Source: Oscheius sp. JU75 (taxonomy: Eukaryota > Nematoda > Chromadorea > Rhabditida > Rhabditidae). Taken from it: 64,000 nt of DNA. Shown here piece by piece: positions 48,128 through 60,596 of the stretch. The notes below the pieces were generated by a model that did no database searches, was not told where the DNA came from, and saw nothing but the letters and a program-made list of their open reading frames with translations. The stretch is taken from NCBI GenBank assembly GCA_037178855.1, contig JASJZC010000007.1:4216001-4280000 (forward strand), written 5' to 3'. Positions within the stretch are counted from its first letter, which is position 1, and each line of letters starts with the position of its first letter. The position numbers were made by a program, and so were the translations under genes.

Positions 48128-49519
48128 ATGCTACTTCCAATTCTGAGTATTTCATTTTTTCTGCTTTTCACTGGACTCGACACACATGGAACAAACATTG
48201 TCAAGAATGGTGTCAAGCCTCGTCCAATTCCTGGAAAACCAATCATAGTCAACACTTGGGGAACAGAGCAATTTAAACAAGCAAATGAAATAGGTATGTA
48301 TTCCACATTCTCAGTATCAAAAAAATCAAGCATCTGCCGCTTTGAATGAAGGTCGAATGTACTCTTTGGTAGCTGGTCTCAGTGCATGTGAAGCTCTTCA
48401 GTGTGATGGAACTGTCGGCTATGGTGGATCACCGGATGAAACGGGAGAGTCGACTTTGGATGCTCTCGTAATGGACTCGTAAGTCGTTTTTATGCTGCTA
48501 AACTTAGTTTCAGTTTTGGCCACAAAATGGGAGCGGTGGCAAATCTTCATAGAGTGAAGGATGCTGCTCGGGTTGCCTGGGCCGTGATGAACTACACAAT
48601 GCATACTATGCTCGTTGGAGAATCAGGCACAAAACAATGACAGATGTAACATGATACTTTGTAGCTACCAATTTTGCCAAGATGATGGGTTTTAAAGAAG
48701 AAACCCTGACGACAGATCATTCGACTAAACTGTTCAATGATTGGAAGGCGAACAAGTGCCAGCCCAACTTTTGGAAAAATGTTGCTCCAATGGCCAACAT
48801 TTCATGTGGCCCTTACAATCCTCTTCCCTCTGATATGCACGTTGAGAAGCCTCCTATGATTGATAGGTTAGTTTGACTCGTCCCCTAAGATAAATAATTA
48901 GATTCCATCACGATACAATTGGAATGGTTGTTCTCGACGAAAACAATCATATCGCAGCTGGAACATCAACAAACGGAGCAAAATACAAGGTATGAGTGCA
49001 TGAGTCATCTTAATACCACAAGAATTTTAGATACCCGGAAGAGTGGGTGACTCGCCTATCCCCGGTTCCGGTGCTTATGCTTTGGAGAATGTCGGTGGAG
49101 CAGCTGCTACTGGTGATGGTGACGTAATGATGAGATTTCTCCCAAGGTATGACTCAATTCACACACTTGAACTTGCTTCAGTCTACTAACTGTCGAGTAC
49201 ATGAGTCTAGGAGCGAAACCTGCTAAAGCAGCAAGAAAGTCACTTTACCGGATTCTATCACTCTATCCCAAATTTCAAGGTGATCTCTCCACAATCAAAG
49301 CTAAACAAAGTTTCAGGGGCGGTAGTAGCTGTAAATGTTTTAGGAGAGGTTGGAGCAGCCTGTGCTAACCTTGTTGAAAAGTTTGGATATGTGGTCTACG
49401 CCGAAGGAAAGACTACTATCAATCAGACCGCTTGCATCAGACCCCATGAACAGGGATTGAAAGCTTCCCACTCGGAAAAGAAGAAGAACAAGCATCACAA
49501 GAATCACATTACTATCTAA
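48128..49519 (+). CDS. Aspartylglucosaminidase (AGA), lysosomal
   Basis: This Ntn-hydrolase cleaves the GlcNAc-Asn bond of glycoproteins in the lysosome. A signal peptide starts at Met 48128 ([16 protein letters not shown]). Then come [64 protein letters not shown] and [11 protein letters not shown]. The autocatalytic site is [10 protein letters not shown], where Thr becomes the new N-terminal nucleophile, followed by the conserved [29 protein letters not shown] and [12 protein letters not shown]. All catalytic residues are present. The C-terminus has an extra Lys/His tail ([10 protein letters not shown]) beyond the usual end. Intron 1 (48294-48330) uses an ATCAAG acceptor. The intron at 48627-48664 begins GC rather than GT; phase and the conserved GESATNF support both. 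Confidence 0.94.
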
Positions 49520-50085
49520 GATGAACGACTATGCAAATGGTCATTCGTCCATGTGTTGATGCTTATTGGCTTAGTTGTTAGAAGGAAGAGTTTGGGTGCG
49601 CTCGCCGAAGAGAGCCACTCGAGCTGATACGAAGCACGCTGACCGTCGCTTGACAGTATCAAATAACTCTATTCAACGGCTCGCACATTGTCTCATGGCT
49701 CTAACTAGCTCTCTTCTAATCTCACCCTGTTTTTGTGCCTCTTCTGCAAAGTTGTAGCTCTCACCTCTGAACAAGCAAACAAGACATTTTGCCGGATATT
49801 CAGAACAAGCTCCGAGTTCGAATACCCTCCCAGTTAACCTAGGACGAGGGTCTGAAACATTTTTGGACCCAGCGGCGCTTCTCCTCATGTTTCACTCTTT
49901 CAAGTGCATTTCTGGCGAAAAACTCGGAGCGGTCTGTGCGAGCGGCGGTCAACAGGCCTGACCACTCTTCCACGATATCTCATTATTGGCCACGAGCAGG
50001 ACACATATCTCTTGATCTTGTTAGCTTTTCACAAACATTTGTTCACTTTTCAGCTTTCTCTTTTCCTTACATTTCCTATGTTGGA
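49520..50085. other. Intergenic
   Basis: Short open frames on both strands with no support. The 3' UTR of the aspartylglucosaminidase gene and the promoter of the MOLO-1-like gene are expected here. Confidence 0.4.
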
Positions 50086-51680
50086 ATGTTATCCTTGCTA
50101 TCTCTGATAATTGCGTCCGGCTCAGTTTTAAAAACAGATACAAGCGTAAGAGTTTCTGAATTAACATTATGCATGACTCTTTTCAGCGTTGGGACCCATA
50201 TACTTACCCGGATCCCCGTGTCAACACTACTGAATGCAAAACCGAGGCAGTATCCACGTTGTGTGATCCAGACTATGTTCTCTCAGACACTTGGAGATCG
50301 AATATTTTGAAGACTCTCAACAAATATGAGCAACGTATGCAATTTTTCGGTCCTCCATTGTCGTTTTTTAGTGTTTCAAGAAGCAGAGATACCGTATGCG
50401 GACGAGTTTAAAGAAGTTTGCCAGTCTAACACAAGCCAGTCTGCTCAGATCTACTTCGTCCTTGCCAGACAAATACAAACTGCTTCGAACCACAGTTTGA
50501 CCAGTGATGACACTGTTTGTCGTTTTTACAACAACTGCAAACTCTATTTGTTAAGGTAAAGTTTGGCGACGGTCTGCGGGATGCCTACGGATTGGAATCC
50601 CAAACATGTAAAAACTATGTACTTATTGTCAGTGTTGATTTTAAAGAGACCTACGTCCGGGTGAGTCATCCGTAACATCTTGAACCCATTGGGATACAGA
50701 CCGGCTCCGCCCTGGCTCTGAAGCACCAAGTGGACGCCGCGTTGGAAAAGTTTAAGAATGTATTCACTGGAAGCAACTACATTGAAGTTGATAATTTTGT
50801 GACCGAGATTGGGGAACTGGTGATGAACCCGTTGAAGGTAGGCTGAACTACTTCTCTTCATAAATGACCTAGGATGCCACTACCACTGAACTTCCAATGG
50901 AACCGTCCACGGAAGAGGCATCCACTACGCCTACAACACCTGTTCCAGCTCCTGAAAGAGTTATTCCCAGGTTTGTTAGCATACTTTCGTAGTCACTAAT
51001 TTCAGTTACATCTATGTCATTATTGCCGCTCTGGCTCTGGCTGTGGTTGCAATAAGCGGTATTGCTCTCTGGTATATGCGCCGTGGAATGAGTCATAACA
51101 TTCATCCACTGTCAGACAGTAAAATAATGCCCTACCCGTAAGTTGTCCATCATTTATCACAAGTCGCGTAATACCAGTGATCCGGAAGGTGCCAGTCAGT
51201 ATATAAGCAATATCCAACATCGTACCATGACTATCATAACAAACGATGAACGAAATAAAGACGAGTCAATATCATCCAATAATAATTCTCCAAGCTGTCA
51301 AAACGATAAGCCTGAAGACAGGTAAAGCATGCAGTAGAACTTTGCTGATTGTCATTTTAGATCATACACCAGTCGACTATCTTCAAGAAGGAATTCTGTT
51401 CCTATCGCTCATGCAGCTTACAATATCATAAACAAGGCGGCTGATACAGTACTTTTGAGATCTAGCGGCTATTTCTCTTCTACTGAAAGTGCTGCTACAT
51501 CTGTCGACGAAGAGAAGAAACATGACAGCAAAGTGAGCGAACGTTGGAAAATAATAATTACTATTTTTTAAGGTTTCAATTTCACCAGCTGAACTATCTA
51601 CCGACGTCGTGTTAGCTAGAAGACACAGCGAGACCATTCCTCATCCTGCTAGGATGACGGACCAGTTTTCATCCTTTTAG
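50086..51680 (+). CDS. MOLO-1-like type I membrane protein
   Basis: Signal peptide at the start (MLSLLSLIIASGSVL). The extracellular part (exons from about 50197 to 50839) matches the MOLO1 domain: CDPDYVLSDTWRSNIL, YFVLARQIQTASN, FGDGLRDAYGLESQTCKN, and SNYIEVDNFVTEIGELV. A Thr/Pro-rich stalk follows (TEEASTTPTTPVPAPE), then one transmembrane helix (YVIIAALALAVVAISGIALW) and a ~190-residue Ser-rich cytoplasmic tail (DKPEDRSYTSRLSSRRNS...). C. elegans MOLO-1 is an auxiliary subunit of levamisole-sensitive acetylcholine receptors at the neuromuscular junction; the family has several paralogues, so that exact role is an inference. The cytoplasmic tail is long. Two introns use AAG acceptors (TTGTTAAG at 50555, TTTTTTAAG at 51572). 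Confidence 0.85.
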
Positions 51681-51906
51681 CAGTTTTGGTTCAACCAGTC
51701 TTTCCCTTCCATGCGTGTACATCGTCTTTAATACGTTATATTGAGAATACATACTTTTGCGGGAATTGGTCTTCGCAATATTTTTAAGAAATTTAAAACT
51801 TTAATGCCTTGAATGTACAAAAACAGGATGTATTTTCGTCTGTCGATACATCCTCAGTGGCTTGGTTGAGTCGATTTTCTAGAAGTACATTTCCTTCGTA
51901 AAAGGG

Positions 51907-54046
51907 TCAAAAACTTACAGCGTTATTCGTCTGAATGCTTCTGCCATGCCAGCTGACAACTTGTTCAGCCTCGCGATCAACCACGGTGAGGACAGCTTCA
52001 CCTTCTGGAGAAGCTCCGGATTGGGAATTCTTTGCATAATAATTCCATTTTCTTTTCTGATTTTGAGATACTTGACGACGCCCAAAGCGGGGCTGAGCCT
52101 CACTAGACGTTTGAAAAACTTTGGTATTCTCTCCTTCAGCCACTGGAGTCTTTTCTGTTGTTGGGTGGAGGGGACGAAACTTTTGACCTTTTTCGAAGAA
52201 ACGAAAGGGACGAAAGAAATTCGGTGCTGGCGAAGTGAACCATGGCGGTGTTTTCCTGGTCACTGGAGTATTATCTTTCGATTTTCCAACATTCCACTCC
52301 TTAGGACTTGAAGTAGCTGTCGTGATTGTGGTAGAGGTTGTAGTTGATGTCGATGACCAAGGCTGAGTCGTATACCACCAAGGAAGTGTGTTAATGCTTG
52401 TGGTCGTCGCTGGTGTTGCGGTACTCGTAGTAGTCATAGGAACAGTTGTAGATACAATCTGGGTATGTTCCAAAGGGCGTAGATGTCTGGGTGGTAGAGT
52501 TATTCTTAGGGTTGCTTGGGTAGGAGCCATGCTGGATGGAGCTGCTGTTGTTGAGTAAGGCTTGGCACTTTGTAATGCATTCATGTCGTAGATAGGTGGC
52601 GGGATAGTCAGCATTTTGAACTTGCTCGGCTTAGAAGCACGATCGTTTTCATCACAGCCCGACAATGCCCTGAACGTTTTTTTCAGAGATACTGAGTTAA
52701 CCAAACCATTTCTCCATATGACGTTCGAAATAGACATCATTGTCCTCTGCTCGAAGCTGCCAAGGCGGGAGACGAGAACTACATTGTGGATCCTCCGCTC
52801 CAAGACAGACTAGAAAATAAGCACCTTCGGACATTTCTTGTGGGTACCAGACCTAAAGAGAAGTTCGGAAACGGCAAGATATAACACACTTCGTATCTGT
52901 GATGATGAGGAGGAGTCCATTCTCCGTCAAATTCTTTAGGGAACTTTGTTGCCATGTCGTTTCTGTGGACAACTCGGAACCTGTCATTCACCTGAATGGA
53001 TTTGCTTCTGCTCGTAAACGCGTTTACCAATGTTTCTATCATTTCCACAAACGACAAATCACCAACTCTTGTAGCTCCAAAAGTCATCAAATGTATTTTG
53101 TTGGCAGATGTTATGTTCTTCAGAGCTACAGCTACAGCTGTCATGTCTGCTTTGGCACCACCGATTGCATGACCAAATATCTGTTATCTTGACTAAAGTT
53201 TCATAGTCCACTTACCAAGAGTTCAAAATCAGGATGCGCCTTAAAAACCTGTTTAACCGCGTTTTCCATTCCAAGTACATACCAGATTTTGAACCAGCTA
53301 TCATATATAAGTCTGACGTAATATTATGAACTTTCGATTACTGGTATACCTATTGACAAGTCCATTGGAGGCTTCGAATTGTGCTTGTCTGTTAGTGAAA
53401 AACTCCGCACTGAAGCGATTGTAAAGCTGAAAACAAAGTGTCACTCAGAGCTAAACATCCATTGAGGGTCGTCACCAACCAGTTTAGCGCCGCTGGCGAC
53501 ACTCGAAAAACTGACGATTACCGCACGCCTTGTAAAATCAACGGCAACGAAACCGTCTGGCCGTTCTGTGCCGTCCTAAACTTAGGATAAGAATCAAATA
53601 CTGCGAAATAGCTAAACCTCTCCAAGGAGATAGAACCGTCTCCACAGTTGAATCTTTCCTTCCACTCGTTGTAAGCACTGATTCTATATGACAATTTGTT
53701 AGTCAGTAGTAACTGTAACCTACCAATTGATCGTGAGTTCCTTGTGCAGCAGCAATGATAGGAGTTGCTACTAGACGAGCAAACGAATCGTTGTAGCTAG
53801 ATGATAGAATTCTTGGACAATCGAAAACTGTTCGGTATCCTGTCTTACACTGAACTGAAGCAGGAACGCAAGAGTGTGAATCCGGGCACCAACTGAATAT
53901 GATAAAGTATTGATACACACAAAGAAAGTAGCTTACTGGCAAACTTCGAATGTAACATGATGGCGTCCGGCACATGCTTCACAGTTCGAAAATTGCCCGC
54001 AGTAGTCTCCTAGTACTCCAGGTAGGAGTAGGAGAAGGAGAATCAT
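51907..54046 (-). CDS. Secreted class 3 lipase-like protein, Ser to Ala
   Basis: Signal peptide MILLLLLLPGVLG, then a Cys-rich PSI-like domain (CGQFSNCEACAGRHH, WCPDSHSC). The alpha/beta lipase domain begins SYNDSFARLVATPIIAAAQ; FVAVDFTRRAVIVSFSS sits where active enzymes have the oxyanion RGT, and WYVLGMENAVKQVFKAHPDFELL precedes the elbow. The elbow reads IFGHAIGGAKADM instead of GHSLGGA, so the nucleophile Ser is Ala (minus strand, near 53160). The His region HHHRYEVWYP is kept, as is a C-terminal EDPQCSSRLP. A ~240-residue tail follows: Ser/Thr/Pro rich with long TTT runs, probably O-glycosylated, then basic. It is likely a secreted pseudo-enzyme or binding protein. One junction near 53600 is uncertain, and the 3' end may extend beyond 51907 if GTAAGT there is used as a donor. 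Confidence 0.84.
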
Positions 54047-54785
54047 GAGTCGGGCTGGAAGATATCTTTGAAATGGGCAATGAGACAAGGCGTGAGGAGA
54101 ACCGTTTTTGCAGTGTTTACGATGAGGAACAGCGCGAAATCAACGGCAGTGAAAGGGAGAAGGTAAATGAGAAAAAGGATACAGGAGAATGTGTCACGTC
54201 TCGGTTCAGGAGATGAAGCCAATCTGTAGACGGTCTGGCAGCTTGACTCTTTTGTTAATCAGGGATGCGTAATTACCCGCAAAAAGCAAGCGCGGCCACT
54301 TTTTCCTCACTTGCGCCATGTCAAGCGAGCTGTGCCAGGGCTGATTGCCCGAGCCAGCTTCCTTGAAGTTTACGGTCTTGAGTGCGTGGGAGAACAATTG
54401 AGACGTGGGAGATGACCTCAACACGAATGGCTGTCTACCAGGCGACCTCATAGCGAAAGAACCGAATCATTCCATAGAGTACCCCCTTCATACAGTAAAA
54501 TCTATTCTGAGCGACTAATCACACGAAATGGCTCTTTTTCTTAAGTGATTGCTATTGCAGTATAATTGAAACGATCTCTTTTTCGATCAATTCGTCTGTG
54601 AAACCGCCCTCCGTTAACCGCATGCTATGAGTAATGTGTTCGAGATCAGTAAGGTCGAGGAAATTTTATTAGGAATGACTCGTTTTGTACAGATTGCACT
54701 TATGCCCTTGAGGTCAAGTAAATGGTCTCAAGGTCGGTCGAGCTGACAAAGAGATGACTTCGGGATGGCTCCCAAAGGAAGTATA
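54047..54785. other. Intergenic
   Basis: Upstream region of the lipase-like gene and 3' flank of the lipocalin-like gene. Only a short minus-strand frame (54206-54451) without support. Confidence 0.4.
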
Positions 54786-56884
54786 TTATTCGGCAGGCCC
54801 TCCTGCAAAGTACAACTCTTCGTATAAAAGTAAAAAACCTGCCTTCTCTATGAAATCTGAAATGTCGTCAAAGTGTCGTCTGTTGAACTCATCCGTGTTC
54901 CTAGCGAAAACATGATACGATCTGAACTTGGACTAGTTGAGCAAAACAGTTGTATACCTGCAGGCATTCTTGCCCTCCGTCTCTGCCAGAACTATGTACT
55001 CGTATCTATCAGCTTCAGATGGACCGTACTTCACGAGGCACACTGAAATTTTATCTTTCAAGTATTTCTCATAGACATACTTTTCGTGCTGTAGCTATCG
55101 GTTTCGAATTGAAGAACATTATCTTCTAGTGATAATGTTCCCTTCATCTGAAATTTACTGTTAGATAAAATGTTGCAGTTAACCTCTCGAAGTCTGTTTC
55201 TGTTTGTCTCTTCGCGATAGAACATGTTCAACACAGCTCCTCCGCTTGAAGCACGACCGACTGTAAATGACGTTGCAGTTTTCAATTACAACCAGAGCTC
55301 ACTCTCAGCTCCAATGCAGGAAATCTTCTTTGAACTCATGGCAGCCTTTCCTTTACTCACAGAAGCTTGAGATAAACTCATGATAGTTCCAAAAGTCTTC
55401 TTCAGTACAGAGGGGTTGCCGTACATCTGAAAAAATTTTGCAGATAAAACATTTCTGCCTACCTGTGTCCAAGCGCCTCTCAACATTTTGAAGTCGATAG
55501 GAATACATTGAGAGCACGCTTCTCCTTCTTCGGGAGCACTGGCCAATCGTTCCGAAGATGAACGCTGAGGAGCCTTACGCTGATTATTCTTTCCGCGATC
55601 AACCTCAACTTTACTGCAAAATGACTATCGACACAGGTAACAATTCAAGTACCTTCGAAGCTTTTCCATAGTTTTGAAGGTTCCTTTTTCAATAGCACTG
55701 TCCTTATTCTTGATCAGTTCTGTTTTGAGTTGTCTAAACAGGTTTTTGGTCAAAGTTGGTTCTACCTAAGGGTTTCTTTCTCGTCTTCCGTTAAATTATC
55801 TCCATTTTCTCCAATGTCAATGCCATACTGCTGCTTGAAGAATTTTCTCATGTGAGCGTCGTTAGTGTTAACATCGTCGTCAAGAAGATCTGAAGCGTTT
55901 CGTAGTTAAAGTTGTGACAACTTACTGATGCTAGGAGCTTCAGGCTCATGGGTCTTGACACCTCGAGCACGGCTCAGAACCCGTCCTCCAACGGTGTTGT
56001 CTTCAGTTTGATGCTCATTGGTTCCATAGGCTGTTTTCATCTTTTCCATCTGCTGGTTGATGGCTTCCTGTTGTTGTTTTTGCATCAGGAGCTGAAAATT
56101 TTGATAGACTCAGAGTAGTATAAAGTCTACAGCAGCTCCGGCCTGATGGTCAATCATAGCCTGTTGATATCTTCTCTGGCTGTCCAAATACTCTAGTTGT
56201 TTTGCACTGTAGGCATTCACTTCAGACTGATGTTTCGCTAGTTGCTGAATTCCTATTACTATACCTTACCACAAAAAGATTACCGCAAGATACTGTTGGT
56301 TTCGAACTGCATTAACCGATTCGGGTGATCCACTACCAGCAGTCAAAAGACTGGGAATATTCGGTACTCCGACTGCCGTTTGGGCAGCTTGAATTGATGG
56401 CTGAACTTTTGATGAAATTTTTTAAAAAAGCCGAAAACCTGCTGATACGGAAGCTGTGATTGATAGCCGAACGGATTTGACGGAGCCTGCTGGTTCGTTT
56501 GTGGAATAGCGTTATAGTTGGACATGACATTTTCTGCTATAAAGATAGAAGAATTTGAAAAAAAAAAAGATTTTGTGTACCGTTATAATTTACCATATCG
56601 GCACTGAGACCGCCATAGTTTGTAGGAGCTCTTCTTATTTCCGGCAGCGGTGCAGGTGGAGCAGTGCTGGCAGCACCTCTCTCCATTTCAGGAAACATGG
56701 ATTTGACAAAAGCCCCGGCAAGATTAACCGCTAGACGATCAACCACTAAAACGTTTTTTGATGCTTCGAATTCAAGGGAGCTACTCTTTTCACCATCCGA
56801 CTGTTTCTCTTCTTCGTCCTCGGAAGAATGATGCTTCTTTGCTAGCGCTAAAGTAATCAGTAGGAAGAGTACGACGACCCTCAT
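54786..56884 (-). CDS. Secreted lipocalin-like protein with long N-terminus
   Basis: Signal peptide MRVVVLFLLITLALA, with the start just after a TTATTCAG (probable trans-splice site). An acidic stretch (KKHHSSEDEEEKQSDGEKSS) and a ~250-residue low-complexity region rich in Gln, Asn and Ala follow (RRYQQAMIDHQAGAA, LMQKQQQEAINQQMEKMK). Then comes a Cys-containing globular C-terminal domain: CSQCIPIDFKMLRGAWTQMY, MKGTLSLEDNVLQFETD, VCLVKYGP, YEYIVLAETEGKNAC and YHVFARNTDEFNRRHFDD. The GxW near the first strand, the alternating strands and the final helix resemble nematode lipocalin-related (LPR) or other calycin proteins that bind lipids in the apical extracellular matrix. Family assignment is tentative. 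It ends DFIEKAGGPAE. Confidence 0.68.
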
Positions 56885-57141
56885 TCTGAATAAAAGTTTG
56901 AAACACAAAAGTTTTGTGACGAAAAGAGGCAACCGGTCCAGATGATTCGGAAAGTGAGTGAGCGGCTAGTAATCGAAAGAAAGGAAGGTTCGCACCCGAC
57001 CCACTTATTAGGAAGCCCCGCATGAAACAATGAATAGGTGAAAGTGCAGCGAAAGCGCAAGCCGGCTGATCGTCTGACCATTCCTGATAGAGAGCCACGC
57101 CAGTCAGTTTTAATAAAAAGTTCACGAAGAAAGTTTATTTT

Positions 57142-58606
57142 TTAAGCAGAAAGGCTACGACTCATATTCCAATACTCCTCCAGATTGGACACTAAGATAA
57201 ACTTCAGCTGAGACAGCAGACGTTTCAGTGCAAGCTGTCCATGATTTGATGTCTCAATTCTACTGATGAAAGAAATATAGTCCTAAACCAATCGCTTAAC
57301 CAAGAAAAAAAGGGTAAACCTTTAACTGCTCGTCAAGTTGTCTTTTATAAGGGGCTTGCATCAGGGTCGGAAGATGAGGTGCAGTCATCATGAACACTTT
57401 GATCTCAGCGATGCTACTCGAGCCTTGTAGAAGTGTGTGTTGAACATCGAGAGACTTCCTGCCGAAAGAAACGTCAGACATCATTTTCTCGATGATCAAG
57501 GTCTAGGAAAGTGTTCTTAATTTTGGATCTCATCGACTTACTCGTGACTGCATCCTCAAGAAGAGGCCGCAAGAGGACGCACTGTTGATATCTTGAGTGT
57601 ACTGAAGAGCAATACGACGAATCTGAATAAGATTGTTAAAACAAAATGGAACAGTCTTACGAAATGGTCAGTTTTGCAGATCTCAAGAGCTGCGGTAGCG
57701 TTGGAGTTGTGATACTTGCTTAGGCTACTCATAAGTTGCCGGTTAAAGTCGGAAGTGTAGTCGTGCAAGCGGTAATAGATGTTCAGTACGTGTGCAATGG
57801 CAAATTGAGCATGTTCCTAAAGACAAGCTTAAGAAATTTAAAAAAAAAAAATACTCACATTGATGGGAGTGGCCAGCAGAACTCGGAAGAGTTGATTCAC
57901 AGAGACTCGATCAGCGTCAATAGCAACGGTCAGGACAGTTCCACGTACCTGCATCTGCTCTACGGTCTGAGCGGCAGTCAAATTTTCCATGAGTTTCTAA
58001 AAAAGTCATGGTGTAAACAGTTTACAAAACAAGAAATAATGAACTTACGTTAAAAAGGCCAGGTTGGTTTGGGTTGATTGTGACTCCTGCATGAAGAAGC
58101 ACATTCTCCGGAACCTTCACCTGAGGGGGATCGGGGAAGGTGGCACTGAAAATTTTTGATGAAAAGAGTAAAGAAAAATTATTGCCTTGTTGATATTATA
58201 AGAAACACGAACCAGAAGATCATATTAGCTTGTGAAAAAGAATCATGAGAGCATTTTTATACAGGCGACCATGTTGTGACTACAACGTTGACAAGCAAAC
58301 GCGAAAAAGTCAATTGTCTCTCTGGTTAGGCAAATCATCCAAATACAGTTTCCGTGAAAGCAAGATAGTATCAACAAAAAACAAGCGAGTAATTGTGCGG
58401 CATCACAGGTATTAAACGCTTGGAATACTTCAAGCACAAACCATTTTTACTGCTAAAAGGAATAATAAGTACTCATTTAAAGACATTACGCTATTGAAAG
58501 TATCACTGAACAAGGCTTTCAAACAAAGGGAAAATAACGCCTTTATCGTAGTAGATTGCGTACCTTGTGTATATTCCGAGGACAGCAAGAGATAACTTAA
58601 ACAACA
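57142..58606 (-). CDS. Secreted protein, paralogue A of an unknown family
   Basis: A hydrophobic N-terminal exon (LFKLSLAVLGIYT, 58606-58564) joins to FPDPPQVKVPENVLLHAGV. Helical exons follow (KLMENLTAAQTVEQMQVR, HVLNIYYRLHDYTSDF, KLMSSLSKYHNS-type, DVQHTLLQGSSSIAEI) and the end is DYISFISRIETSN...EYWNMSRSLSA. The organisation, exon phases and motifs match the gene at 60597-61813 (PEVKV, DYIAFFSKIENN), so the two are paralogues. They look like small all-helical secreted proteins; no known family is recognised. No ATG is in frame in the first exon: it begins TG after an acceptor-like TTTTTAG, so the ATG may be split by an intron or the exon extended. An AATAAA on the minus strand lies at 57133-57138. 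Confidence 0.72.
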
Positions 58607-59337
58607 CTAAAAATCAATAACATGTATGGAAAACTATTGCTCCTTTGATACGTATTTGCTTGTTTGCTGACATAATGTATAATAGAAACACTGAAAAACT
58701 TAATTTAGGTACTTCCTAAGTGCTATTACCAGCAAAATAGAAACGCGCTCTACTGACAGGTCCTCAATGAACAAACTTGAGTTTTCAAATAACTTTGTTT
58801 TCACATCTATTCAAAGATTTTTATCGTAGCTGGCTTCTTTAAAAAATGGCAATTGAACCAATTTTCAGGGTTCTTAACTGACCCGGATCGCTCACCATCA
58901 CAAAGCTCATCACGAAGGCCTCCTCATCACCGCGCTGTAACTGAAGGATATTTTCTCTCTATACTCTGCCTGGTAAGCAAGGTGGAACTATTTAGAAAAT
59001 GACTACAAAGTGACTGAGGTAATTCGAGGTTATGTACTAATTTTTAACAGTTTATAGAGCCGATATTCTTGCCGTAAGATCATTCAACGCCAGGAAGATC
59101 CAGTATATGAATAAGAAGAAAATGATAGACCATTTTTTGATTATAAAGATCAAGAGATCTAAACATTCTCTTTAGTTCAATCTTTATCCTTAGCAAAGTC
59201 TTTGCTTGTTGCATTCGGAATCTGCTACTCCCAGCGCTATCCTATCTGCGCCGAGTCTTCAGAAGGCTGTTATCCAAGAGTCAACTGAGCAGGTTCCAGC
59301 ACAGATTTGTGTATTACTACTGTTTTAACTTCATATC
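58607..59337. other. Intergenic
   Basis: AT-rich. No supported exon, apart from a Ser/Pro-containing stretch near 59218-59290 that could precede the exon at 59338 but does not join it in phase. Confidence 0.35.
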
Positions 59338-59611
59338 AGCTAGAGTGCCGGATTCTGACGATTTTTACCGGTTCGCCTGGAAGACGGACAAGAAAAATCG
59401 CTCTAGCCAAGCGTGTAGCGGCTGTAAAAGCATGAAGAAGAACACTATCGTCAACGTCATCGCCCCGAAGGACGAGAACGAGAAAGTAATATTTAGCCAG
59501 GACCCTGTGTATTTGGGCCACGTCTACAGTCCTCTCAGTTACTCGGCCGAAATGGCTCGCAATGAGAGATATAAACTCTACAGTGATGCAAAGACTGGAA
59601 ACGGACGGTAG
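59338..59611 (+). CDS. Possible exon of an unrecognised protein
   Basis: After an acceptor-like TTCATATCAG the frame reads ARVPDSDDFYRFAWK, a CSGCKSMKKN Cys-x2-Cys segment, VIFSQDPVYLGHVYSPLSYS and AEMARNERYKLYSD, ending TGNGR and a TAG. The pattern (aromatic residues, CxxC, then a final conserved block) resembles nematode-expanded FLYWCH-like or mobile-element-associated zinc-binding proteins, but the match is too loose to name. No good upstream exon was found. Confidence 0.38.
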
Positions 59612-60596
59612 TGGCTCCCGAGTAGATAATTAAAGGAGTGAGAAGAGACGACGCTACAGGAAGAGCTTCAGTTGAAAGAACTTTCATCTACTCTTTTCAG
59701 TTCCGGATCCACTCGCATCCTGCGGATTGAATACATGTATCAAATCATTCGCTGACTTCCAGAAATCCTGAAAAATTTATTTTTTTTATTCACCGTTATT
59801 TTTTATTCACCGTTATCTATTGATGGAACCCTGAGAAATCAAGTACGGTGTGTCCGTGATATTGAACCCCCGTAGACTAGATTGCTTTTCATCTCTCCCG
59901 GAATGTAATGACTAGGCCATGCTGATATCTCTTTATGTTGTCTTTAACAATCAACATATAATCATCTGCAACAGATAGAAGCACTGATCATCTAAGCAAC
60001 CAAACGAAAAGTACAGAAAAAGTCTTAGTAACGGCTTTATATACGAATCCGTTGATACCTATTGTGTCACCTGTTTGACTTAAATTGACAGCTCTACAGA
60101 GAAAGTTTGTCCGAGAGATCAGTTAGACGACTTCGTCTTCATTCCGTAATAAATCCTTCTGTCTGTCGGGCTAAGATTTCCAAAAAATTCTGATCCATAC
60201 CGAACAATCAGCAGAATACTTGAAGGCGGAACTGGCAGCAGAGTAAAAACCCGCAACAAGGACGCCAGAAGCTAGTTTCGGTGCCAGAAGTGCATAAACA
60301 GTGTATCTTCGCTGATAAGCTGCAATAAGATAATCGTCCTGTTCGACTCAATGATCAGATAAACATGCGGAAACTGGACCTTGAAAGATCTTCAAAATAG
60401 GAATCGTTGCGCGATTCTAGTTAGATCAGCTGATTTAGCCTGCGTTTCAGTGTCCTTCAAACAGATGTCCTTTGGAGGCTAGGAAGCAGCTACGCAACCC
60501 GGAACCGTTTTACGATTGTAAACTGAAGCCAGTTCTTTAACATTTTCGTGGCAGTATTGGAATTTCACACGAATTTAGGAATATTTATTAGCAAAC
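59612..60596. other. Intergenic
   Basis: No open frame of note, and no repeat or RNA gene seen. Confidence 0.45.
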
